Assembly (NCBI RefSeq): GCF_029852145.1
Contig: NC_079975.1
Location: forward strand, 4,402,001-4,466,000
Source: Microplitis mediator
Lineage: Eukaryota > Arthropoda > Insecta > Hymenoptera > Braconidae
Direction: 5' to 3'
Length of the DNA stretch: 64,000 nt
Translations under genes and position numbers: made by a program
The notes under the pieces: model-generated
Databases searched by the model: none
Seen by the model: the letters and a program-made list of their open reading frames with translations, nothing else
What the model was told of the DNA's origin: nothing
Shown here: positions 1 through 12,888 of the stretch, one piece after another
Layout of the letters: the number at the start of each line of letters is the position of its first letter
Numbering within the stretch: position 1 is the first letter of the stretch

Positions 1-2559
1 ATACTTCATCAATTGATGTTATATTCGGTATCCATAATTATATGTACACATTAATTTAATTAATTGTATTATTTATTCATACTCACAAATATTTATTAAT
101 ATACTCACATTTACATTGAATGCATTACGGTTCATATTATTAAAAAAAAAAATATATGCAATATATATAAAAATATACAAGACATGCAAAAAAATTTGTA
201 ACACAAAATTGACGTCTCCTAAACTAATTTATTGTATTAATGTCAAAAAATAAAATTGAATTTTAAATTACGATTTTATCAGTCGCTCTGTTGTGTTCGG
301 ACGTTGGTACTCACGATAAAATCAGTAATTAATAATTAATCTGCTTAATTTATTTTGCATTAGCTTAACATTGTTATTGAATAAAACCCTATGGAACTTT
401 TTAATTTAAAGCTTTGTCATTGGTAATTAATAATGGGATAGTAAAAATTTTTTCAGTTTTCGTTTAATTAAATGAAAATATTTTTTTAAATTTTTATTAT
501 GTAAATTTTAATTAATTTAGAGTGTTTGTTTGAAGTATATGCAGCTTATTTTTTAAAATCTTTATTGTGTTACTGAATAAATGAAATTTAAATTTAAATA
601 AATTTTTGTTTTTTGTTACAGGTAAGAAAAAAAAATGGCCACGATACTAATATGGAAGGAATTTTTAATAATTTAATATAATAATGATGATCTCGGATTA
701 TTATTTGCTGCCAATTGGGTAAGCACATTTACGAAATTTGTAACTTTTTTCTAGCTTTTCACGCCTTTGAGCTATAAGTTGAGTTAGGGTGAAACCTTTT
801 GAGTTTCTTGTTGAAATCCGGGTTCAGACTGTATGGCGTATAGATTATATATATATATTTAATAGTATAGAGGGTATAGAGGGTGGTATTGGGAAGTAAA
901 AGGGAGTAGTCGCAGTAGAAGTAAATGCAAGTCCTACACGATATAGTATAGGTAAAGCATAACTAAGCCGGCTCAGCTGAGTGAACTCTCAGAGGATTTA
1001 CAGGCAGATGAGAAAGAGGAAGAGAAAGTAGTAGAGAGAAAAACTAAAGATGGATGGGTATAGTATAGTAGGAAAAGCCTAGTCTGCTTGATGGAATTAC
1101 TCGAGAGTTGACAACTTTCCCGTGAGAATTTAATATTGATATAATCTATATATAATTTATTTTTTCTTACGTTCTTTATTTTTCATTATAAATTTATGCC
1201 ATAAATTTATAAACAATATTTAAATTTTTACATATTTTTTTTTTTGTTTACACTCAGAAAATTAAATGATAGGAATTATCATCCAGTGATGGTAAAATTT
1301 TGACTATCAATCCGACAGTAGTCAATATTATCTAGATGATTGTCTAAATCATCTAGATCGTAATGTTTACCATGAGTGTATTTATAAATAAAAAATGATG
1401 CGTACCCCTAAATTTATGATGGAATTTCCTCTTGTTTGAGTACCCACATCGATATATTTGCAACTCAAAAATATTCCAAAAATTTATATCATTGTTTTTG
1501 TTTTATTTGTTGAATGTCATTTAATGAATAATTTTATGTGTGGAAAATGTAATAATGAGTGAAACGAGTAGACATATGACTATACTTAAACAAAATTTAT
1601 ATAAACTCAAATTTTCTATTTGAAAATCGATAAAATAAAAAATAATTACCTCAGCGCAATGCAGCCTTGTGGGTACTCGTTTACCGCGAAATATCATCTG
1701 CTACTCAAATATCATATTTATAACTGCATATTAAATTTTAAATAACAATCGACTTTAGTAATTGGTAATAAGATCTTTCTGCATAATCAAAATTACTTAA
1801 AAAAAAAAGTCATTTCTAATTGAAATTACATACCCGTCATTTGAATTTCATTGTCGCGTTGAATAATCAAGTTCAACGACCCTTAGCTTTTAAATACACA
1901 CGTACGCAGTGTGCATAATAGACATAAAATTAACGGCAGAAGCAGAAAATTTGAAAGATAAATTACAATACTACGCCGTTTAATTTTATACAAATTAATT
2001 ACACTGTTTACATTTAAATCTTTTTTCCTTCATTAAAATATGATAAATATCCGACCTACTTTTTTCTTATACTTCAGTGATTTATTATTCCGAATAAAAG
2101 TAAAATTCAACGGTTGATAAAAGAAATATACGTTATTTATTAAATTGTTTATAAAGACATTTATTATATATTATATTTATTGTCAATGTATCAGCAGATC
2201 ATGTCCCCCCTTTAAAAACCGTTTTTTTTTTTATTTTATTTTGTTTAGCTTTTGTAGTCACGGCTTTTCATGTCAATCCATCTCATTTTATTTTTCACTC
2301 TCGCTATTATATACTTTCTTACTCAATCCTCATTCATTCCTATCACGCTCGGTGTATCGTACTGCGCCAAACTCATGGTTTACATTATTCACAAGTTACC
2401 CTAACACTCCCAAGATTTTTTTTTTATCTCTATTACGATTATTATCATTATTTATGTACATTATACATCCATAAAATTTTTTCGTTACATTCAAATATTA
2501 TTTATATATTTTTTTGTCGCTTCAAAAAAGTAAGCAATTTTCAAATAAACTGATTTCAT
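1..2559. other. Gene-free AT-rich region
   Basis: I see no exon with supporting homology here. The stretch is AT-rich with homopolymer runs. A short MITE-like element at 1249-1380 is listed separately. The block at about 832-1110 is purine-rich and visibly richer in G than its surroundings (many AGAG, GTAG and GGG steps) with no convincing reading frame. It resembles the block at 17.5-17.9 kb in composition and could be an untranslated exon or regulatory DNA, but nothing decides this. A frame at 2145-2474 is low-complexity Phe/Ser/Tyr-rich translation of T-rich DNA and is not counted as a gene. Confidence 0.6.
1249..1380. mobile_element. Short MITE, same family as 22,402-23,564
   Basis: Starts TACACTCAGAAAATTAA and ends CATGAGTGTA, so the two ends are short inverted repeats. 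Its body (bases about 1295-1365, including the palindromic core ATCTAGATGATTGTCTAAAT) closely matches the left arm of the larger satellite-bearing element at 22,402. This copy lacks the internal minisatellite, so it may represent the unexpanded form. No coding capacity. Confidence 0.6.
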
Positions 2560-2567
2560 ATATAAAG

Positions 2568-2962
2568 TAGGGTGTTTCAATTAAAACTATTTATTTTATT
2601 TCTTCGCGGACACATGAAAATTTTGTTTTTCATGTTGAAAAAAAAATTCCCTTAAAATTTGAGCCCTTAATTTTGATTTTAAGTACTTCCTTTTTGGGTT
2701 TTTACGTTTTTTGCATATTTTTGAAAAAATCGAGTGAACAGCTGGTTTTCTTGAAAAACTTCCAAAGAAAAAGTTGTAGGAAATTTAATTTATGACAAAA
2801 AAAGTTTTCACGCTCATGTCATAAAAGTGCTTTGTTTCAGAGATATGAGCGATTTAATAAATAAAAGTAAAAAAAATATAGGTTTCAATGAAATTTATGT
2901 ATCTAAAACTTGATATAATGTCTTAATGTTAATTTTTTTATTCACATCTAACACAATAAACA
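2568..2962 (+). repeat. Left terminal inverted repeat of the 4.1-kb transposon
   Basis: Matches the reverse complement of 6280-6676. Identity is highest over the outer 330 bp, for example the shared TTATTTCTTCGCGGACACAT and AGTGAACAGCTGGTTTTC segments. It decays into similar but interrupted sequence near ATCTAACACAA at 2946-2956. The few substitutions between the arms show they have diverged slightly since insertion or were never identical. Confidence 0.88.
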
Positions 2963-3138
2963 TTAGAAAATTTGACATTCAACTCAATTGTTGTATGTAA
3001 CGTTTTTTGATCATCATAAAAAGAAAATTATATTTAAATTAAAGACTTTATGTATTCAAATATTAAACATGTAACTTAAATCAATTATTATTTAGTTATT
3101 AATCGGATTAATATTATACTTGTAGAGCAATTTTACTT

Positions 3139-5812
3139 TTATCGGATTTTTAGTTCACTTTTGCTACAGTTAGGATAATTTTTTCTGTGATTATAAACAA
3201 CTTGCAGAATATTTTTTCTCTCCTCTTCATCTCGCGTTAAACAATCATTATACTTCTCCGCCAAAGCTACACCTCTTTCAGCAACATCATTCACCACTTT
3301 CAAAGATGAAAAAGTTTTTAAGCATTCATTGTAGTCCTCATCGGATTCCCAACTATCGGGGTCATTATAAATAAACTCGTACGGTAGTTCGAATGCTTCG
3401 AAAAGAAAAATTGACTTTTTGCTAGCAAAATCACAAATTTCTTTTGTTTCCAATGTATCAAATAACTTCTGCGTTATTTGAGGACGTTTACCTTTTATAT
3501 TAAACGATTTATTGGCTTTAGTGGAGTTTACAATTTTTAATTTTTGTTCTCGTGTCACATTAGAGTCAAACAGAGCCAAGCACACCAGTTCTTCGTGGAG
3601 ATACCAAAGATGTAAGCTTAACTTTTCCAGTGCAGCTGCCGCAATTTTAGGTTGCACTTTTTGATATTTAAGCAAACTTTTAAACAGTTCGAGATCATTG
3701 TTAGAAGCTTTAATCGCACAGGGTGCTTCAAACCAAGCTTCAATGTAAAAGAACGTAAGAAAACAACAAATCTCACGCAGGGAAGAAATTTCTGACGGTC
3801 TCATTTGGAATTCACTTCTAAACATGTACATTTTGAAGCTGTAAAGAGCTTTGGAAAGCCACCTGGCATGGTGCATTGCACCAGGAGCTCGAAATTTCAC
3901 TTCACTCCTTGGCACAGCACCCAGAAAGATTTTGCAAAGCATCAATAGTTCCTTGTAATCATCTCTTGAGTGGTTTAACTAATGGAGAAATTAAATAAAA
4001 TTTATTATGGGTCTACCAAATTAAAGTTACTTTTTACAAATTTAAAGTTCTATTATAATAAAAAAATACAATGAAATCCTATTATCACTAAAATTCAAAC
4101 AACAGTTGATTATATCTTCAAATCAATTTTGATTTACTAATATAACAATGTAATTAATTTATATCTGAGTTTCATTATATTTTGAATAGAGCGGCAATGT
4201 TAGATTTATTTCTATATAATTTACTCCTTGACAATTTACCTTAAGCTGGTCATCAAGAAAAATAACTTTTTCGTCTTTTATTTCAAGCAAAGTTATTTTT
4301 ATGTTTTCATCTTCTACACCAATTTTAAACTTTGACTTGTCAATTTGTTCCCACGCAGTTTGAAATCGTTTGAAGATTGGCACATTGGGACTATTTGTTG
4401 CAGGCCAAGCAGTTTCTACAACTTTCCTCAACATTATTTCATGTGTATGGTGACGACAAGCAAAGTATAATACCTCTCTTCCTAATTTTTCCGTTAATAG
4501 TGTGCAAGTACCGTTCATACAGCCTAGAAATTATAATTCATGAAGATTAATTGAATATCATATTGATAAAATTGAACTAGTAAATCTTGAATCGAGTAGA
4601 AATAGAGATTTTCAAGTTACCGGTATTAACACTGGGGGTGTCAGAACACAGAGCTTTAATCTTGTCCTGCACATTCCATTGAAGGAGAACTTCATGGATC
4701 ATTTCAGCATGTTCAACACCGGTTGATTCATAAAGTATTGGCGCATCCAGCAACATTTCAGTATTAATACCAGTGACTAAAATTGGAAGTTTCTCTACTT
4801 TAGATGTCGAAGAATTTGTCGAAAGTAATTTTCCATCCCAGTGCAGAGTTAGACATTTTGGAAAATTTGATTTTTCCTTTATCGATTCAGCGATAATGTT
4901 TCGAAATTTTTTGCGATGATTATGTATTGTACTATGACTTACGCAGTAGTCATCTACATCTAAGCCAAGACTGTCTAAAGTAGCACAAATGATAAACATT
5001 GCTTGTCTATCGGTAATTTGTGTTCTATCCAACGCTGCAACTAATTCCGGAGTGATGAAGCTGATTTTTCTGATTTTTGCTTTGGGTAATTCATCTTCAA
5101 AGTCCGAATGGACTCTTTTATTATCACTTATATCTGAAGACTGTTTGCTTTGAGAAGATAATGAAAATTGGCTCAACTTTCGACTCAAATCTGAAAACAT
5201 CATAAAAAAATTATAGATTTTTATTTATCAGTAAAATTATCGATGAATAACTCAGAGAATTAAAACAAGATTCAGTTACTCACTCTTTGTATTGCAATCA
5301 TTTTCATTATCGTCTTCTGTGTTTTCTTCGTGTTGTTCTGGAGGCTCCTGGTTGACATTTGATATTTCGTTAGTGACTAGAGTCGAGCATCTGTAACCAC
5401 CTCTTTCACGACTTTTTAATAAAAATGATTTTATGTCACTTGGCAAATTTTCTACTTCAGATGATTGTGAAATATCGAACAATTTATCTAATTTAGTTTT
5501 AAAACCCTTTATTTTTTCGATATGTATTGGTGTTTTTTTTCCTTGTGAATTTTTCTTCAAATTTTGGTAGAGTTGATAGAAACTTTCCAATTTTTTTATG
5601 TTGTATTGGCAGCGACTAGTAGGAATTGAAAATTTATACCAAACGTTATTTAATTCACAAATAGTATTGGTCGAGCTCTGTCTGATTGTCAAATTTAATA
5701 TTGTGTGCTTGTAAATAAAAAGATTAATGACATCCCGATATGTAGGTAATTTGTTGTCTCTTAATTCACTGATTGGAACACCAATCAAATAATTAAATAT
5801 TTTTTTACTCAT
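3139..5812 (-). CDS. Transposase, 740 aa, four exons, intact
   Basis: DDE-type transposase of the enclosing element. Exons on the minus strand: 5812-5284, 5190-4621, 4523-4240 and 3978-3139. Every junction has GT-AG sites (for example donor A|GTGAGT, acceptor TTTTCAG) and the phases join in frame, giving 740 residues and a TAA. The ATG at 5812 was chosen because the protein continues smoothly as MSKKIFNYL; an upstream in-frame ATG at 5839 is possible. Candidate acidic residues are D295 in LHWDGK and D360 in CSDTPSVNTG. C389 and H391/H392 in ACRHH resemble the hAT C..H motif, and PGAMHHARW (493-501) sits where hAT enzymes carry their R-W motif. VVNDVAERG (689-697) may supply the last acidic residue. 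Proteins with HWDGK, NTG and ACRHH motifs are common hypothetical proteins in insects and cnidarians. Assignment to hAT is tentative; being a transposase is firm from context. Confidence 0.85.
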
Positions 5813-6279
5813 TTTTATAAAATGATGTTCAACAACCAAATTGCACTGTTAGAATTTTTTACAAAACAACAAACAACTGAAATCACAAGACTTTTTGTAG
5901 GTTAGAACTTTACATTTTACGCAATGAAATATATTAATCAATTGAATTATAAACAGAAACACTGAAACAATATAAGGATAAGTTAACGAAAATTAATGAT
6001 GATTTACGAAAAAGTTTCGCATGTATTTGTTAAAGGTTCTATTTAATATCTTATAAGATATAGACAAACGTAATAACAACGTTTGGTAAATGAAGAACAA
6101 TGCAAACTGATAATTAGCGCCAATTCAACTCTACTGGTATTTACGGTAATTAAAAAGCTTCTTCAAGGTCAACCAGAACGGTAAATAAAACAATCAAAGT
6201 AACTAACCAGAGGACGTGATAGGTAAAAAAGTAAAAAATTTTTAGAGTAAGATGAAAGACATCGATTGTTGATTTTTTT

Positions 6280-6676
6280 TATGATATTTGTGTTAGATTT
6301 AAATAAAAAATTGATATTGAGTCATCATATCAAGTTTTAGATACATAAATTTTATTAAAACCTATATTTTTTTTTACTTTTATTTAATAAATCGCTCATA
6401 TCATTGAAACAAAGCACTTTTAAGACATGAGCGTGAGAACCTTTTTTGTCAAAAATTGAATTTCCTACAACTTTTCTTTCGGACGTTTTTCGAGAAAACC
6501 AGCTGTTCACTCGATTTTTTCAAAAATATGCAAAAAACGTAAAAATCCAAAAAGGAAGTACTTAAAATCAAAATTAAGGGCTCAAATTTTAAGGGAATTT
6601 TTTTTTCAACATGAAAAACAAAATTTTCATGTGTCCGCGAAGAAATAAAATAAATAGTTTTAATTGAAACACCCTA
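6280..6676 (-). repeat. Right terminal inverted repeat of the 4.1-kb transposon
   Basis: Inverted copy of 2568-2962, ending GTTTTAATTGAAACACCCTA immediately before the right copy of the 8-bp target duplication at 6677-6684. The transposase promoter would have to lie in or just inside this arm, since the first coding exon starts about 470 bp inward. Confidence 0.88.
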
Positions 6677-6684
6677 ATATAAAG

Positions 6685-9600
6685 TCATATGTCATTACAA
6701 AAAAAATATGCCGCTGTATAAATAAAGTCATCATTTATCAAATGAAATTTCATTTGCTCGAAAATTTTGAATTATTTCTGAGTATAGTTCATTTGAAATT
6801 CTCATTTAACGACACAATGGTAAAACAAGAGACATTTCATTTATGCGCATGCCCGCGCAGAAATCAAGCAGCCATTTTGACGACAGTCAAATCCTCCATT
6901 TTGTCGATTGACTAAATGAGAAAAATAAAATGTTTTTATTAAAAAATTAGAGTCTACAGGAAATTTTTATGACAGAAAACGTCATAATAAAAAAAATGAA
7001 GTGCATAGTGAGCTAGATAAATATGAATCCCGTCCATCATCACCTAAATTATCAGTTATTTCTTTAGTTTACCGACAAAAAAATGAATTCGACGCAAATG
7101 TCATCTTTTAGACTTTAGTATTAAAAGACAATAGAGTAACTAAAACACAATTTATTGCACGAATAAAATTATTGAAGTAAAAAAATGTTTGTACGCTCAT
7201 TAGATACAAAATGCCCTATACAAACTTTTCATAATTTTCCGATAAAATTTCATAGTTCATCAACTTCCCGGGTCGAAAAAATGAACTTCAATTTCAACCT
7301 CAAATTGCGGCTGCAAATAAACGTATTCTAGAACCTCATTTGAACCTCTATGCTGCGCTTGTTTCCGTTTTTGCACTATAGAGGTTCAAATGAGGTTCTA
7401 TTTTTGGACTAGGGTTTATTTGAAATATTTTATATATCAAATTATAAGTTACTAAATTTTAATAAAAAATGATTCGATTTTCAACAACAAATTTTAACTA
7501 TTGTTTGTACTTTACAGCTGATTTATACTTAATTATGCAAAGCATTGAAATTACGGCTAAATTATTAATACGACAACAATTTTGTAGGAAATTAAACTCT
7601 CTACAAAAAAAGTTCTCATAATTTTAGTATAAATTCAATAGTTTAGATGCTTTAAATTTTTGAAGCCAGTATCAAATTTTAGTTATCTTACGTTGACATT
7701 GAGTCTAATTATATTTAATTGCATTAATCTCAAAGTAGCTTTGCAAAATAAAACGATCGATAAATTTAATCAGAATAATGAATCAACCCTTAACAAAGGG
7801 TGTATTGAGCAAAAAAAAATTCTCACGTAACAGGAAATTCAAAAGTAACTAAATTAGTTTCTGTTGAAAACAAAAAAGTCATAGAGAAATGAACAATTGT
7901 TTGAAAGTTTTAATTTGTATTGAATGCTGGTTTTGTTTCATATATAATTTTATATTTTTCTCTATAAATTTTATTTTGTTCATATCTGTCAATACATTTT
8001 TTTCTCGAGTAGAGGCCTCTATTAGATTGACGTGGCAAAACGACGAATCGATGAGCGAACGCGATGTATATAGAAAAAAGAAATGATAAAGTAGAGGGGA
8101 TTTCCTTTTTACCCTTAGCTCTATTTTTATCGAGAGCAAAACCGTGTATGTATAGACTTTAACATTATTGGACAAACTCGTCACAGTAGCCATGTGCATA
8201 TATATATGTATATTTTTTTTTATCTATGTTAATCAATATCTTTTGACCTATAAGTAATATAATATATAATTTTATAATATAAAAAAAAAATCCGTAAATA
8301 AAAATACATTTTTTTCTGACATTAAAAAAAAAAAATTACAAAAGCTCTGGGGTAAAAGTTGGGATTTATATTTTTCGATGAAAAATATGAAAAAAATTTG
8401 AATACCAGCTGCATAACTACGAATATTTGTAGATTATTAATTTTTTTTTTATCGCGAAATTGAGCACGAGTATTATCGAGAATGAAAGAGTATTGAGAAG
8501 GATGATGAAAAATATAGAGAAGGATACAATGTATTGAGAGAATCTTTTATTTAATATTCAATATATATCGAGTCGGTATCGATGGTAATAATAGTTCGAG
8601 TTAGACAAGCTAACAAATCGATCAGAATCGGGAATAAAAAAAAAAAGTAAAAGACTAATAAAAAGGGGTGGATTCTTATGCACGTGTTCAAACAAATATT
8701 TTACGAACCGCTCCTGTAATTCGTTTATATTTATTTCCTATCGGGTAATTTATTTTTTACATTTGTTTGCTCTTAATTTTTTTCCGTCGATTTTAATTAT
8801 GATTTCTAATTATAAATTCAATAATTAGATCGCGTTCATTGAACTTTTCAATACAAACACAAAAAAAAAGTTTGAAATTTTTTAATTAAATATATAATTA
8901 ATTAGGTATAGTTTTTAATAAGAAGAGCAAACATTTTTTCGAAATTGCATTTTGAAATAATTTTCAGATGAAAATAAATAAAATTTATCGGTTAATTCAT
9001 AAAGAAAATAAATGAAGATTTTTAATCTTTAATTTAAATCTGCATTATGAAAGCTAAAACTTCTGAAATTAAGATAGCGGGTATATTTTCCAGCGGGTAA
9101 TTAACGTCTTATTGTTATCAGTTATCACAATACCAGTGGAAAAAAAAAATTTTCTTTTGTGTTTCTTTATTTTAAATGAATTTTCCGATTATTGCCGACG
9201 ATCTATCATCCACAGATCCACTTTAGAAGATAAAACAAATCTTCTCACATTTTTTTCTTCATTCTTTTTTATATTTTTTACTTTATTTCATTTCATTCTC
9301 TTCGGGTTATTTTTTGTTTTTTACCCTTCTTTATTTTATCTTCCTCAAACGACCCTTACAGCCATGAAAAATATCCTCAGGTAGTGTGATATCTTTTTTT
9401 ATGATTGATTTTGCTCCCTTTCAAATGAAAAAAAAACAATTGAGTGGCAAAGTTGTTTTTACAAAAATAAATGATTTATATTAAATTTCGTAAATTTGAA
9501 AACAATGAAAACAATGAAACATAAATTGTATTATTTGAATAACTAATTAAAAACGTAGCGTGTATAAAGTTTACACAATTAATGAGAGATTAAAGTTAAT

Positions 9601-10931
9601 TAAAATAGAAATGACTGGAGTATAAATTAGTAGGGTAGGAAAAAAAAAACTAAATATTAATAATCTTAAGATTAAAGTGGATTTTTTTTCTCACCTGCTT
9701 TGGACAGTTTGAAAAGATGAAGAATGAAAAGAGAAAAGCGAGTTATCGAGTTATTTATATATTTTTCTTTTTTACTTTTTCATCAATGCACAAACTTTTA
9801 TCGATAAAAAAATAAAATCGGATGCTTCAAGAGGAAATATAATTATGGCCAAGCGACATTTTGTCTTTTTATATATTTCTATTTTTATTTATTTATTTCA
9901 AACATTCTTTTATTATTTTTGCTCTTTTATTAAATTTATCGATTGACGAAAAGAAAAATAAATACCGTAATGTGCCATTGTTGATTTATTTTATTTTTTT
10001 TTCATTTATTATGTAAATATTTCAAATCACAGAAACCATAGAAAATTTATTAACTTTTTCTAAAAATAAAAATTTATCAATAATTTAAAAAATCGCGGGA
10101 AGAGAGAAGTAGAATTAAATTTAGATATCAAGTGAATGATGAGAATTTAACAACTCAATTAAATTCTTTTTTCGTTTTTTAATAATTATGTAATTTCGTA
10201 AATTTATTTTTAGCTATAAAAAATTTTTTCTCAAGCTCTTATCAGCAGTTTGTTATTTTTATCATATCAACTTATCTGCAGATTGATGAAAATAATTATT
10301 TCACTCTGCGAACTTTGTAATTTTAAAGTTAAATGGCTTTTAAACTCGAAACAAAACATACTTTTTTTCAGATATTATATATTGAATAACTTTTTTTAAC
10401 GTCACATTATTATTTTCATTTTATAAATTATATCACCTGTCATGAAAAAAATTATTGGAGACATAAATTTAATATAAAAAATTTTCATCGCAGTTGAAAA
10501 ACTCGTAAATGTGAGTTGATATTTTTCAAACTTGTCCGTATCAATTTTTCGCGTCGACTATTTATCTTTAAACTATTTATAAGTTAACTTCATTTAGCCT
10601 TGTGTTATTTATCACAATTATGTCAATGATTAAAATATAACATAACAAATAAAAAAAACTTTATCCTTCGTCTAAATAAAGATTTTTTTTGTCCAGCAAA
10701 TTCTGCTATCGACCGACATAATTTTTCAAATTAAATCTCTAATGCCCGCGCAAAATTTTTATCAAAAATATAACTTATAATTTGTTGAATTTTTTGAACT
10801 TCGTTTCAAAATTCAAAGGATTTGAATTCAAATAATTTTCTATTATTTTTTAATCACTTCAATTATTAAATATTCGCTGTAAAAAACTTTTTATAAGAAT
10901 CTATAATCCATAGCTTTCATTTAATACCCAA
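6685..10931. other. Gene-free AT-rich region
   Basis: No exon can be supported. Short open frames (6664-6915, 7879-8199, 9112-9384) are low-complexity translations of A/T runs without conserved motifs. One compact inverted repeat at 7315-7421 is listed separately. A GATGATG/GAGAATG-rich patch at about 8455-8560 is slightly more complex but shows no frame. Confidence 0.55.
7315..7421. repeat. Compact inverted repeat (fold-back)
   Basis: The arm GAACCTCATTTGAACCTCTA (7331-7350) pairs with its reverse complement at about 7378-7397, and the match continues outward to AAATAAAC / GTTTATTT. The loop is about 25 bp. It could be a small MITE or a transcribed hairpin. Confidence 0.6.
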
Positions 10932-11082
10932 CTTACTCTCCAAAAGTGAATTAGAGAAATTCGCATGCAAAAAGTGAATATTCACTAATTCAGAGTTACG
11001 GTCGTACCAGTTTTTAGAATAAGTAGTACGACTATTACTCTGAATTAGTGAATATTCACAAATTCAGTTGTAGAGAGTAAGT
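10932..11082. mobile_element. Short palindromic MITE
   Basis: Ends are CTTACTCTC and GAGAGTAAG. Inner arms AGTGAATATTCACTAATTCA (about 10974-10993) and its inverted partner near 11043 form an extended hairpin. No coding capacity. Confidence 0.6.
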
Positions 11083-11252
11083 AATTTTAGTAAAACCAAA
11101 ATTTTTTATTTTTTATTTGAAATAAATCTCAATGAAAATTATAAAATAAATTTTCTCATACACTGAAAAAAAATTTTATTTGAACCCAAGGTATTTTATA
11201 TTTGGATATGGCCGAATAAATATTTAATTGTAAGAAAGACATCATATATTTA

Positions 11253-11458
11253 TGAGTGTAAATGTAGCATACATACGTCAATTTTTGAATTACATATAAA
11301 AAAATTGAATAATTAAAATAATAAAATTAAAAAAAAAAATGCATGTACTGAATTTTGAATTGTCTACACATGCATTTTTTTATTTTTATTTTATAAACAT
11401 TTAAATTTATTATTTAAAAGTTTTAAAAATTGTCAGATGTCTGCTAACTTTGACATCA
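11253..11458. mobile_element. MITE with GTAGCA / CTGCTAAC ends
   Basis: Begins TGAGTGTAAATGTAGCA and ends TGTCTGCTAACTTTGACATCA. The internal fold ATGCATGTACTG / CTACACATGCAT is central. The termini match the family copies at 47,724, 55,096, 55,537, 58,931, 59,094 and 63,019. Possible target duplications TATATTTA / TATATTTG flank it, with one mismatch over 8 bases. Confidence 0.6.
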
Positions 11459-11911
11459 TATATTTGAGTAATTTAATTGCGCGAAATAAGTGATTTATTT
11501 GTGGTAAAGAAATGTTCCAATTACTGTAAATAAATGTTAGTTAGGCCATGTGCTTCAAATGTATGTTAAGTATCCCCTAGTTTTCCGTTATTCGTCACAA
11601 ATTTAATATCTTTACCACAAATATATCATTTACTTATAACTTATTTCAAATAAATGATGTATTTCAGTCAAATGATAAAATTATTTGAATCAACTGTCAT
11701 ATTTTTTTTTCTTCAAAAAAGAAGTCTTCAATTATTTATCAAATCTCGACGAATAGAATAGCGTCTAATGAAGAGTAAATATATGACAAGATCTCAAATA
11801 CTGTATACTAAGTCAAAAATTGATTACCTAGTGACTGTGATAAGGATAAACTCAGTGCAATACGTGAAATTACTAGTTGACCTAAGTAAAAGTGAAGAAG
11901 TTAAGACTTTA

Positions 11912-12888
11912 TACACGGAAAGAAAATTATGGCAGCGGTTCCCATAATTCTGTGAAATTTTTTCCTATACCATCATAGGAATTACGACCATAAATTATGG
12001 GAGCGGTTCCTATAATTATAGGAATGTTTCCCATAATTATAGGAACCATTCCTATAATTATGGGAATGATACCCATAACACTATAGGAATGGTTCCTATA
12101 ATTTATAGGAATACTTTCTAAAATAGTATAGGAACCATTCCCATAATATTATGGGAATGGTTCCTATAATAGTATGGGAACTATTCCCATAATATTATGG
12201 GAATGATTCCCATAATGCAATTGGAATGGTTCGTATACCGTTATGGGAATCATTCCCATAATATTATGGGAATAGTTTCCATACTATTATAGGAACCATT
12301 CCCATAATATTATGGGAATGGTTCCCATATTATTTTAAAAAAAATCAATTTAAAGAAGTGTGGTAATCACTTCTACAATACACAGAAATATTATTAAACA
12401 TAAAAACAAAAATTCAAACATTGAAAAAAAAAATCGTATTTGGCAAAAAAACATTAAAATTTTTAACAAGAATTTTTTGTCAGCACAAAACATTCAAGAA
12501 AATTCAAATTTTAGGAAATTTCTACACTATTGTGCAATAAAAAAATTTTTTGATATTATAGGGATGGTTCCCATAACATTATGGGAATAGTTCCTATAAT
12601 ATTATAGGAATAGTTCCTATACCAATATAGGAACCATTCCCATAATAGTATGGGAATGATTCCCATACCATTATGGGAACGGTTCCCATAATGGTATGGG
12701 AACCATTCCCATATCATTATGGGAACCATTCCCATAATGGTATGGGAACTATTCTCATACTATTATGGGGATGGTTCCCATAATATATGGGAACCATTCC
12801 TATAGTAGTATAGGTACTATTCCCATACTATTATGGGAACCATTCCCATAATGCATAGGAAAACTTCCCATAATTTTCTTTCCGTGTA
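11912..12888. mobile_element. MITE carrying a GGGAA-N-TTCCC palindromic minisatellite
   Basis: The inverted ends CACGGAAAGAAAATTATGG and its complement are each flanked by TA, suggesting Tc1/mariner-type TA targeting. The interior consists of dozens of short units such as ATGGGAATGGTTCCCATA. Each unit is itself a near-perfect palindrome and they are joined by TAAT or TAATATTA linkers. The array is split by a non-repetitive core at about 12,340-12,555, which contains a meaningless 76-codon frame. This gives arms that are both tandem and inverted. Confidence 0.8.

Larger units (their letters stand above)
2568..6676 (-). mobile_element. Complete DNA transposon, hAT-like, with long terminal inverted repeats
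   Basis: A 4,109-bp element flanked by a perfect 8-bp direct duplication, ATATAAAG (2560-2567 and 6677-6684). It starts TAGGGTGTTTCAATTAAAAC and ends with the near-exact reverse complement. The terminal inverted repeats extend about 395 bp on each side with scattered mismatches. Inside is one minus-strand gene with four exons that code for a transposase. An 8-bp target duplication and TAGGG-type termini are typical of the hAT superfamily (P and Merlin elements also make 8-bp or similar duplications). Long TIRs are unusual for hAT. Perfect duplications and an open transposase suggest recent insertion and possibly an autonomous copy. Confidence 0.9.
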
